Below are positions 1 to 6,313 of a DNA stretch of 30,348 bases, in pieces. The translations under genes and the position numbers were made by a program. This DNA comes from an uncultured Nostocoides sp. (GTDB lineage Bacteria; Actinomycetota; Actinomycetes; Actinomycetales; Dermatophilaceae): NCBI GenBank assembly GCA_936931335.1, contig CAKZIH010000219.1, forward strand, positions 1 through 30,348, read 5' to 3'. The notes under the pieces were generated by a model. It did not search any database. It was not told the origin of the DNA and worked only from the letters and a program-made list of their open reading frames with translations. Within the stretch, counting starts at the first letter, position 1. The number at the start of each line of letters is the position of its first letter.

Positions 1-681
1 TGCCCGCCGAACTGGCTTGGCGACTGGTGGGCGGAGCGCGGCATCGAGTTGCGTCGCATTCGGGCGCACCGCGGCGACGCGATCCCCACCTCGCTCGGTG
101 ACGCCGACGCGCTCGTCGTCCTCGGCGGTGAGGCGGGTGCCAATGACGATGCGGACTATCCGTGGCTGCCGGCCACCCGCGAGTTGATCGCCACGACGGT
201 GGGAGCCGGTATGCCGTTCCTCGGCGTCTGCCTGGGTCACCAGCTCGCGGCCCGGGCGCTCGGCGGGGTGGTCACCATCAACCCCGATGGGCCGTCCAAT
301 GGCATCACCGCGATCGCGCTGACTCCCGCGGGGGAGCAGGACCGGTTCCTGGGCGGTTTTCAGGGGGTGAATGCGGTGCAGTGGAACTACGACATCGTGC
401 GCCAGGTGCCACCGGGCGCCGAGATCCTCGCCTATGCGCCGGATGGTTCGGTGCAGGCATTGCGCTTCGCGCCCCGGGCGTATGGGGTGCAGTTCCACCC
501 CGAGTGCAGCCCGGATCAGTTCGACACCTGGACCGTGGCCAAGCCCTCGGCCGAGCTCACCGGGCCCGGCGGGGAGCGCTTGCAGCGCGCCGCGGCGCGG
601 GTGCGCGAAGCGGGTGCCGAACTGGAGCAGACCTGGCGTCCGCTGGCCGATCGCTTCGCGGAACTGGTCGCGGCCGACTAG
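1..681 (+). CDS. Class I glutamine amidotransferase (GMP-synthase-like), 5' end outside window
   Basis: The reading frame is open from base 1, so the N-terminus is outside the window; an internal ATG at 49 is not a convincing start. The protein shows the class I (triad) glutaminase signature. The nucleophile loop reads GVCLGHQ, with the Cys codon at 229-231, and the catalytic His/Glu lie in GVQFHPE near the C-terminus. This domain hydrolyses glutamine and delivers ammonia to a partner; no synthetase domain is fused here. Stand-alone members are usually annotated as GMP-synthase-like or gamma-glutamyl hydrolase-like, and the real acceptor is unknown. The C-terminal 60 residues are helical and charged. 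The stop codon TAG (679-681) shares the palindrome CTAG with the stop of the convergent reductase gene. Family assignment is confident, physiological role is not. Confidence 0.88.
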   Translation, partial: CPPNWLGDWWAERGIELRRIRAHRGDAIPTSLGDADALVVLGGEAGANDDADYPWLPATRELIATTVGAGMPFLGVCLGHQLAARALGGVVTINPDGPSNGITAIALTPAGEQDRFLGGFQGVNAVQWNYDIVRQVPPGAEILAYAPDGSVQALRFAPRAYGVQFHPECSPDQFDTWTVAKPSAELTGPGGERLQRAAARVREAGAELEQTWRPLADRFAELVAAD

Positions 682-1307
682 GGCTGCTCGTCGCGGTCAC
701 CCGGTCGTCGCCGCTCGCTGGTGCGGTTGCCGGTGGGGGCGGGCTCTGCTCGGTACACGCGATAGGTGGCGTGCACCATGCCGCCGGCGGAGGCATTGCT
801 GGCGATGAGTTCCAGGTGGACGTCGTCATCGAGGTCGCCAAAAAGCGGGCGGCCGGAGCCGATCAGGACCGGCGCCCAGCCGATGCTGATCTCGTCAATC
901 AGGCCGGCCCGCAGGAAGCTCTGAATAACCTGCCCGCCATCGACGTAGACCTGCTCGGCGCCGGAACTGCCCAGTTCCCGCACGGCTGCATCGAGGTCGC
1001 GGACGACGGTGATTCGGGCATCGTCGGTGGCCAGGGTGGTGGACATGACGATGACGTGCTTGTCCGCATAGGGCCAGTCGTCGAAGGTGAGAACCTTTTC
1101 GTAGGTCCCACGGCCCATCACCAGGTGGTCGACGGAGGGGAAGAATGTCTCCCACCCCTCGACCTCACGGCTGCTGCTGATGCTCGCGTGGCGCGGGCCG
1201 GGTGCCGGATCGGTGAGCCAGTCGATGTCCCCGTCGGGTCGGGAGATGAAGCCATCCAGACTGGCGCCGATAAAGACTCGGCCGGTCCACATGCGCGGTG
1301 TGGTCAT
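678..1307 (-). CDS. Dihydrofolate reductase family protein (RibD C-terminal domain)
   Basis: A 209-residue protein with the RibD-C/DHFR-like fold. It begins FIGASLDGFIS (first strand and nucleotide-binding loop), then has the HLVMGRGTYEKV segment, and ends its core with VYVDGGQVIQSFLRAGLID and PVLIGSGRPLF, all hallmarks of the family. These are NADPH-dependent reductases, often of unknown substrate; the true RibD partner deaminase domain is absent. I place the start at the ATG at 1307 because a GGAGG sequence lies seven bases upstream; the in-frame ATG at 1313 is only one base from that GGAGG. The stop overlaps the stop of the convergent amidotransferase in a shared CTAG. The gene reads alone, downstream of the small minus-strand gene at 1531-1662, with a terminator-like hairpin between them. 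Confidence 0.87.
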   Translation of the reverse strand: MTTPRMWTGRVFIGASLDGFISRPDGDIDWLTDPAPGPRHASISSSREVEGWETFFPSVDHLVMGRGTYEKVLTFDDWPYADKHVIVMSTTLATDDARITVVRDLDAAVRELGSSGAEQVYVDGGQVIQSFLRAGLIDEISIGWAPVLIGSGRPLFGDLDDDVHLELIASNASAGGMVHATYRVYRAEPAPTGNRTSERRRPGDRDEQP

Positions 1308-1427
1308 GTCCATGCCTCCATGATCATGGTTCGCTAACCGCAGTCGGCTCTCGCCGGTGCCGCTCCCCAGGGCGCCTGGCGCGGCATACCGCCTCGGGTG
1401 GCGCAGCGTCATACCGCCTGGGCGGGC

Positions 1428-1453
1428 AAAGAAAAAGCGCACCCGGGGCGCTT
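1428..1453 (-). terminator. Rho-independent terminator, minus strand
   Basis: Read on the minus strand, AAGCGC, a seven-base CCCGGGT loop and GCGCTT form a perfect 6-bp stem (1435-1453). It runs straight into a T-rich tail, TTTTTCTTT (complement of 1428-1436). T-rich runs are scarce in this GC-rich DNA, so this is a good intrinsic terminator. It lies about 80 bases beyond the stop of the small ORF at 1531-1662 and before the reductase gene, so it would end the small gene's transcript. Confidence 0.7.
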
Positions 1454-1502
1454 GCGGCACGGGGAGGAATGTGCCGGGCGGGCCGGGTGCGCGGGTTCTG
1501 GT

Positions 1503-1523
1503 GGATGCCGGTATGCGGCATCC
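1503..1523. other. Perfect 8-bp hairpin with GTATG loop
   Basis: GGATGCCG (1503-1510), loop GTATG (1511-1515) and CGGCATCC (1516-1523) form a perfect stem-loop starting eight bases beyond the stop codon of the small minus-strand gene. There is no T-run next to it, so it may be an mRNA 3'-end stabiliser or a factor-dependent stop working with the T-tailed hairpin at 1428-1453. The loop is the GTATG word that recurs throughout the window. Confidence 0.55.
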
Positions 1524-1530
1524 TGCCGGG

Positions 1531-1662
1531 TCAGCGGCGGTTGATCAGGCGCTGCAGGAGGCCGAACTTGCGGGAGACGGGGGTCTCGTTGTGCCAGTCC
1601 TGGCGAGCAGCCTGCATCTCGGTCATCATGCGGGCGTAGTCACGGTCAATGGTGCGGTCCAT
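1531..1662 (-). CDS. Small 43-residue protein, unknown function
   Basis: A short ORF on the minus strand encodes 43 residues starting MDRTIDRDYARMMTEMQAAR and ending in a basic tail, LLQRLINRR. I do not recognise a family. It is charged, predicted helical, and has no membrane segment. A GAGG lies just upstream of the ATG, but only two bases away, which is tight; the downstream ATG-ATG pair (Met12-Met13) is an alternative start. Support for it being real comes from its surroundings: it is divergent from lysR with an AT-rich promoter-like gap between them, and two hairpins, one with a T-tail, follow its stop codon. The LysR protein may regulate it. It is too short to exclude chance. Confidence 0.5.
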   Translation of the reverse strand: MDRTIDRDYARMMTEMQAARQDWHNETPVSRKFGLLQRLINRR

Positions 1663-1690
1663 GTCCTCAAGTATGCGAGCGCTTACCCGT

Positions 1691-1727
1691 TAGTACAACG
1701 TGAAACTACTTCGCCACTGTTAAGTGG
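1691..1727. promoter_or_regulatory. Divergent lysR/small-ORF control region with two inverted repeats
   Basis: This is an AT-rich island between divergent genes. TAGT (1691-1694) and ACTA (1705-1708) form an inverted repeat with ten bases between them, contained in a T-N11-A-like LysR box geometry. CCACT (1714-1718) and AGTGG (1723-1727) form a second one with a four-base centre. LysR-type regulators usually bind such dyads beside their own divergent promoter, so this is the likely autoregulatory site. The assignment rests on position and symmetry only. Confidence 0.45.
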
Positions 1728-1743
1728 TGCTTAGGATTGACGG

Positions 1744-2643
1744 GTGCTCGATCCGCAACGGTTACGTGTCTTCCGGTCTGTCGTGGTCACCGGGTCCATG
1801 CAGGCAGCCGCCGATCAACTGCGAATGAGTTCCTCTGCGGTGAGCCAGCATGTGGCCGCCTTGCAGCGCGAAACCGGCCTGATCCTCCTGGAGCGGGCCG
1901 GGCGTGGGGTGCGCCCGACCCCGGCCGGGACCCGGATCGCGGCGGCTTCCGGCGACGCCCTGCGCAGCCTGAACCGCCTCGGCGCGCTGGTCAAAGACTT
2001 GCGGGAAGGCCGCACCGGTCACCTGACCATCGGCCACTTCGCTTCGGCCGGGCTGGCCTGGATGCCCGGGATCGTGCGCCGGCTGCGAGCGGAGTTCCCC
2101 GACCTGATGGTCGAATTGGTGCTCACCGATATCCCCGTCGACCAGAGCGCGACCGCCGGCCCGGCGACGCAGCCGGATATCGACATTCGGATCGCGCTGG
2201 AGGGGGAGCCGGCGCCCGCCGGCTTCACCCGACTGCCATTGGTAGAGGATCCCTTTGTCATGGCGGTGCACCGCTCCCATCGCCTGGCCCGTCGACGCAC
2301 GGCCCCGCTCTCGGAGTTTCGCGACGACGACTATGTGGCCAACGATTTCGTCAACCAGCCCTACCACGAGGTCCAGGCCCGGGCGTATGTCGCGGCCGGG
2401 TTCACCCCGCGCTATATCGTCCAGGCCGCCGACCATCTCAGTGCCCTGGCCTTCGTCGACGAGGGGATCGGGGTGACCATGCTCCCCGTGCTGGCCACCG
2501 CGGACCTGCCGCCTCGGGTGCGGGTGGTGGCGCTGACCGACCCGGTGCCGGTGCGCGATATCTACGCCCTGGTCCGGGATGCGATCGCGATGACCCCCGC
2601 GGCCACCCGCGTGGTCGAACTGCTGCGTCAGCAAACCACCTGA
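1744..2643 (+). CDS. LysR family transcriptional regulator
   Basis: A 299-residue protein of normal LTTR length. The N-terminal winged helix-turn-helix (about residues 4-62) reads RLRVFRSVVVTGSMQAAADQ, then SSSAVSQHVAALQ and TGLILLERAGRGVRPTPAG, the classic LysR signature. The rest is a periplasmic-binding-protein-like effector domain (about 90-295). The start is GTG at 1744 with AGGA seven bases upstream. It is divergent from the 43-residue ORF and convergent with the MFS gene. The effector is unknown; plausible targets are the small ORF, its own promoter and possibly the carrier at 2680-4038. The Leu7 codon is the rare TTA. The family call is secure. Confidence 0.95.
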   Translation: MLDPQRLRVFRSVVVTGSMQAAADQLRMSSSAVSQHVAALQRETGLILLERAGRGVRPTPAGTRIAAASGDALRSLNRLGALVKDLREGRTGHLTIGHFASAGLAWMPGIVRRLRAEFPDLMVELVLTDIPVDQSATAGPATQPDIDIRIALEGEPAPAGFTRLPLVEDPFVMAVHRSHRLARRRTAPLSEFRDDDYVANDFVNQPYHEVQARAYVAAGFTPRYIVQAADHLSALAFVDEGIGVTMLPVLATADLPPRVRVVALTDPVPVRDIYALVRDAIAMTPAATRVVELLRQQTT

Positions 2644-2652
2644 GCCTGCGCG

Positions 2653-2665
2653 CGCCCGCGGGGCG
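2653..2665. terminator. Short GC hairpin between convergent genes
   Basis: CGCCC (2653-2657), loop GCG and GGGCG (2661-2665) lie in the 36-base gap between the convergent lysR and MFS stops. The stem is short and has no proper T-run, only ATTGT on the plus side, so terminator function is tentative. Confidence 0.35.
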
Positions 2666-2679
2666 ATTGTGGCGGTGGC

Positions 2680-4038
2680 TCAGGTAAAGGTCAGGTCGTC
2701 CGCATCCTCGGTTTCCGCCGGGCCCTGGGGGGCCTGCGAACCCGCGTCCACGGGCCGCGGTGGGTTGCGCGGGATCGTCAGCGCGATGAACGCCGCGATC
2801 AGGCAGAGCACCCCGGCGCTCATCCAGGCCGTGCGATAGCTGCCGTCGACCGTGCGCATCCATCCGGCGAAGGACGCGCCGAGCCCGGCGCCGACCATAT
2901 GGGCGGCATACGTCCAGCCGAAGACGATGCCGGAGTCGTTCAGCCCAAAATGACTGCGGCACAAGGCAACCGTCGGGGGAACCGTGGCCACCCAGTCCAG
3001 CCCATAGAAGAAGATGAAGACCCACAGGCCGGGCTCCACCGATGGGCCGAGCATCTGGTGCACGGTGAAGAGCGAGAGCCCACGCAGGGCGTAATAGGCG
3101 GCCAGCAGCAGCCGCGGGTCCATCCGGTCGGTCAGCCAGCCGGAGGCGATGGTGCCGACCATGTCGAAGATCCCGACCAGGGCGAGCAGCCAGGCGGCGG
3201 TGGTGGCCGGCATACCGTGATCGTGCGCGGCGGGCACGAAATGGGTCTGCACCAGGCCATTGGTCGACCAGCCGCAGACAAAGAAGGTGAGCATCAGCGC
3301 CCAAAAGGTCCACGACCGGCTGCCCGAGCGCAGCACCGCGAACGCGGCGAGCACCGGCGAGCGGGTGGGTTCGGGCGCCCGTTCGGCGTCCGGGGTGCCG
3401 GGGATCGCGCCATACGGGAGCAGGCCGACGTCATGCGGGCGATCCCGGATGACCGCGGCGACCAGCGCCATCGCCAGCAGGGCGAGCACCGCGACGATGG
3501 CCGCGGCCCAGCGCCAGCCGGCGCGGCTCGCGGTCATCGCGATGGCGGGCAGGAAGAGCAACTGACCCGTGGCATTGGCGGCCGAGAAGACGCCGGTGAT
3601 CAATCCGCGGCGCTCGACGAACCACCGATTCGCAATGATCGCGCCCAAGACCAGCGCCATCGACCCGGTACTCAGTCCGATGACGAAGCCCCACAGCAGC
3701 CATAGCTGCCAGGGGGAGGTCATCAGCGTGGTCAGCGCCGAGGCCGCGGCCACCACCGCCAGTGAGACGGAGACCACCCGGCGCGGGCCATAGCGTTCCA
3801 GCAGCGCGGCGGCGAAGGGGGCGATGAGCCCATAGAGGACCAAGTTGAGGCTGACCGCGCCCGAGGTGGTCGCCCGGCTCCACCCGAACTCGCGCTCGAT
3901 GGGCTCCATGAGCACGCCGGTGGAGGACCGGAAGGCGGCCGCGGCCACCAGCGCGATGAGCGTCACCCATGCGACCGCCCAGGCCCGCCGCGTGCGGACC
4001 GGGCTGGGGGCGGGCAGCGACGTCATAGCGGCGATCAT
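2680..4038 (-). CDS. MFS transporter, monocarboxylate/oxalate-porter-like
   Basis: A 452-residue integral membrane protein with about twelve hydrophobic segments in two six-helix halves separated by a charged central loop (RDRPHDVGLLPYG, then a Pro/Glu-rich stretch). RDRPHDVGLLPYG is a typical cytoplasmic loop of MCT/OFA-type major facilitator proteins. It should move a small organic acid or similar solute across the cytoplasmic membrane; the substrate cannot be read from sequence. The C-terminal tail is acidic and soluble. The start is uncertain: ATG at 4038 gives the full frame, ATG at 4026 removes four residues, and neither has a clear Shine-Dalgarno. It is divergent from the sugar isomerase at 4095 with about 56 bases between, so shared control and a sugar-related substrate are possible. 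Confidence 0.9.
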   Translation of the reverse strand: MIAAMTSLPAPSPVRTRRAWAVAWVTLIALVAAAAFRSSTGVLMEPIEREFGWSRATTSGAVSLNLVLYGLIAPFAAALLERYGPRRVVSVSLAVVAAASALTTLMTSPWQLWLLWGFVIGLSTGSMALVLGAIIANRWFVERRGLITGVFSAANATGQLLFLPAIAMTASRAGWRWAAAIVAVLALLAMALVAAVIRDRPHDVGLLPYGAIPGTPDAERAPEPTRSPVLAAFAVLRSGSRSWTFWALMLTFFVCGWSTNGLVQTHFVPAAHDHGMPATTAAWLLALVGIFDMVGTIASGWLTDRMDPRLLLAAYYALRGLSLFTVHQMLGPSVEPGLWVFIFFYGLDWVATVPPTVALCRSHFGLNDSGIVFGWTYAAHMVGAGLGASFAGWMRTVDGSYRTAWMSAGVLCLIAAFIALTIPRNPPRPVDAGSQAPQGPAETEDADDLTFT

Positions 4039-4094
4039 GACACCGGCGCGCTTATCCGGGCGAGGGCTATCCGCGGCGTGGTTGAGTGGCCCGT

Positions 4095-5327
4095 ATGGCG
4101 TCCCTCCCCACCCCCGTATGTTCCGACGAGACCGCCGCCGCGTTCGCGGCAGAAGCCGACCGGTTGCTGGAGTTCACCCGCGCGGCCGCGGTGCCCGGCG
4201 GATTCGGCTGGCTCGGTGACGACGGGACGGTCGTGCCCCGCGACCTGGAGCTGTGGATCACCACCCGGATGACCCACGTCTGCGCGCTCGGCCACCTGCT
4301 CGGCCGGCCCGGTTTCCGCGAGCTGCTCGAGCATGGCGTCGCCGCGCTCGCCGGGCCTTTCCGCGACCCCGAAAACGACGGTTGGTATGCCGCGATCTCC
4401 CCAGACGGGCAGCGCCCGACGCGCACCGACAAGGAGGCCTACGCCCATTCCTTCGTCGTGCTCGCCGCCAGCAGCGCCCGGGTATGCGGCGTGGCCGGCG
4501 CCGACGACCTGCTCGCCGCCGCCCTGGCCGTGCACGACCGGCACTTCTGGGACGAGGAGGCGGGGATGGTGCACGAATCCTTCTCCGCTAACTGGCAGCA
4601 GGAGGAGGCCTACCGCGGGATCAACGCCACCATGCATACGGTCGAGGCGATGCTCGCCGCCGGCGATGTGACGGGGGAGAGCCGCTGGCATACCCGGGCC
4701 GGGCGGATGGTGCGCCGCACCATCGACGGCTACGCCCGCGCCAACGACTGGCGCATCCCCGAGCACTTCACCCCCGACTGGCAGCCGCTGCCGGACTACA
4801 ACCGGGATGAGCCCGCGCACCCCTTCCGCCCGTATGGCGCCACCGTCGGCCACGCCCTGGAATGGACGCGGCTGACGCTCGCCACCGCCGTCACGCTCGG
4901 TGGCCCGGAGTGGGAGTGGGCCACCCCGGCGGCGGTCGCGCTGACCGAGCGCGCCCTCGCCGACGGCTGGGCGGTGGACGGCGCCGACGGCTTCGTCTAC
5001 ACCACCGATTGGTCCGGTATGCCGGTGGTCCGCTCCCGGATGCACTGGGTGCTCACCGAGGCGCTGGGCGCGGCCTGGGCGCTGCATGCGGCCACCGGCC
5101 AGGAGCGCTGGCGCACCGAGTTCGAGCGCTGGTGGGCGTATGCGGATCGCCATCTCGTGGACCGCGAGCGCGGCTCCTGGCATGCGGAGCTGGACGCGAA
5201 CAACCGACCCGCGTCGGGTACCTGGGCGGGCAAGCCGGACACCTACCACGCGGTCCAGGCGATGCTGCTGCCGCGCCTGCCGCTCACGCCTTCCTTCGCC
5301 ACCGCTCTGGCGGCCCAGGCCCGCTGA
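4095..5327 (+). CDS. AGE/YihS family aldose-ketose isomerase, likely D-mannose isomerase-like
   Basis: A 410-residue protein with the (alpha/alpha)6-barrel pattern of the N-acylglucosamine 2-epimerase/YihS family. Conserved blocks appear in order: RMTHVCALG (about 58-66), KEAYAHSFV (113-121), GINATMHTVEA (175-185), GATVGHALEWTRL (248-260) and GKPDTYHAVQAML (379-391). His253 and His385 match the paired catalytic histidines of YihS-type isomerases, which interconvert mannose or related aldoses with ketoses. The GKPDTYH block favours isomerase over epimerase, but sulfoquinovose or other sugars cannot be excluded. I use the ATG at 4095; a GTG at 4086 in frame is an alternative. No clear ribosome site is visible. 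The gene is divergent from an MFS carrier. Its TGA stop lies inside the first copy of a 17-bp tandem repeat. Confidence 0.88.
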   Translation: MASLPTPVCSDETAAAFAAEADRLLEFTRAAAVPGGFGWLGDDGTVVPRDLELWITTRMTHVCALGHLLGRPGFRELLEHGVAALAGPFRDPENDGWYAAISPDGQRPTRTDKEAYAHSFVVLAASSARVCGVAGADDLLAAALAVHDRHFWDEEAGMVHESFSANWQQEEAYRGINATMHTVEAMLAAGDVTGESRWHTRAGRMVRRTIDGYARANDWRIPEHFTPDWQPLPDYNRDEPAHPFRPYGATVGHALEWTRLTLATAVTLGGPEWEWATPAAVALTERALADGWAVDGADGFVYTTDWSGMPVVRSRMHWVLTEALGAAWALHAATGQERWRTEFERWWAYADRHLVDRERGSWHAELDANNRPASGTWAGKPDTYHAVQAMLLPRLPLTPSFATALAAQAR

Positions 5328-5391
5328 CTCGTCAGGCCGGCTGACTCGTCAGGCCGGCTGACCCGCCAGGCCGGCTGACCCGCCAGTCCGG
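5324..5391. repeat. 17-bp tandem repeat, four copies
   Basis: Four back-to-back 17-base units begin at 5324, 5341, 5358 and 5375. Units 1 and 2 are identical (CTGACTCGTCAGGCCGG), unit 3 differs at two T-to-C positions, and unit 4 has a further G-to-T change. Unit 1 contains the TGA stop of the isomerase gene. A related GC-rich partial unit follows to about 5400. Each unit carries short self-complementary parts (CTGAC/GTCAG), so the array could fold into a series of small hairpins between the two genes. Confidence 0.92.
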
Positions 5392-5420
5392 CCAGGCCGG
5401 CCGGTCGGGCGGCGCGGACC

Positions 5421-5426
5421 TAGCAT
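5421..5426 (+). promoter_or_regulatory. Putative -10 box for a leaderless crotonase transcript
   Basis: TAGCAT lies exactly six bases before the ATG at 5433. In actinobacteria a TAnnnT box at this distance places the transcription start on the A of the start codon, giving a leaderless mRNA. No Shine-Dalgarno is seen here, which fits. Confidence 0.6.
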
Positions 5427-5432
5427 GACCGC

Positions 5433-6245
5433 ATGACCGAGCCCGTCCTCGCTTGCGAGATCGCCGACCGGGTGGCCTTCGTGCGCCTGCAGCGGCCGCA
5501 GAAACGCAACGCCCTGGACCTCGACCTGCTCACCGACCTGCGGGACACCGCGCGTCGGCTGGCGGCGGACCGCGGGGTGCGCGCGGTGGTGCTGAGCGGC
5601 GCGGGCCCGGCGTTTTGTGCCGGCATCGACCTATCGGTGCTGGCCAATTCGAGCCAGTTCCTCACCCGGGGCTTCCTGCCGCGGCCGATCCGCGGGACCA
5701 ACCTCTTCCAGGAGGCCTGCTGGGCCTGGCGGCGAGTGCCGGTGCCGGTGGTCGCCGCAGTTCACGGCAGTTGCTTCGGCGCGGGCCTGCAGTTGGCGCT
5801 GGCCGCCGACTTCCGATTCACCACCCCCGACGCGCAGTGGTCGGTGATGGAGGCCAAGTGGGGACTGGTGCCGGATATGTCTGGCGTGCACAGTCTTTCG
5901 CAGTTGGTCGGCATCGATGTGGCCAAGCGGTTGACGATGACCGCCGAGATCGTCAGCGGTGAGCGGGCCGCGCAGCTCGGACTGGCCACCGAGGCGACCG
6001 CGGATCCGCAGAGCGCCGCCGGCGACCTGGTGGATGCGATCCTGCGCCGCTCCCCGGACTCCGTGGCCGCGACCAAGCGGCTCTTCGAGGCGACCTGGCA
6101 TCGCGGTCCCCGCGCCACCTTCGCCTGGGAGCGACGCGCGCAACTGCCGCTGCTCTTCGCCCGCAACACCGCGATTGCCCGGGGCGCCGCCCGCTCGATC
6201 GAGCCCGCGGCATACGGGCCCCGGCGCAGTCCGCTGTCCCGCTGA
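5433..6245 (+). CDS. Enoyl-CoA hydratase/isomerase (crotonase) family protein
   Basis: A 270-residue crotonase-fold protein. The oxyanion-hole segments are present: FCAGIDL (61-67) and HGSCFGAGLQLALAADFR (111-128). The next block, MEAKWGLVPDMSG (139-151), holds Glu140 and Asp148 eight residues apart, the same spacing as the second and third acids of peroxisomal delta3,5-delta2,4-dienoyl-CoA isomerase. The first acid of that enzyme is replaced by Gln120. The protein therefore acts on acyl-CoA esters in beta-oxidation, but hydratase versus isomerase is unresolved. The gene appears leaderless (TAGCAT six bases ahead) and follows the 17-bp repeat. It has no obvious operon partner; nadE begins 68 bases later with its own ribosome site. 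Confidence 0.88.
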   Translation: MTEPVLACEIADRVAFVRLQRPQKRNALDLDLLTDLRDTARRLAADRGVRAVVLSGAGPAFCAGIDLSVLANSSQFLTRGFLPRPIRGTNLFQEACWAWRRVPVPVVAAVHGSCFGAGLQLALAADFRFTTPDAQWSVMEAKWGLVPDMSGVHSLSQLVGIDVAKRLTMTAEIVSGERAAQLGLATEATADPQSAAGDLVDAILRRSPDSVAATKRLFEATWHRGPRATFAWERRAQLPLLFARNTAIARGAARSIEPAAYGPRRSPLSR

Positions 6246-6313
6246 GCCGACCCGCTCGCATACCCGGGCGCTGCGGCATACCGGGGCGGGTGGCATAGGG
6301 GAGGATCAGGCTC

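Noticed and set aside
5324..5391. CRISPR array
   Set aside because: The 17-bp units are directly tandem with no spacers, and no cas gene is present.
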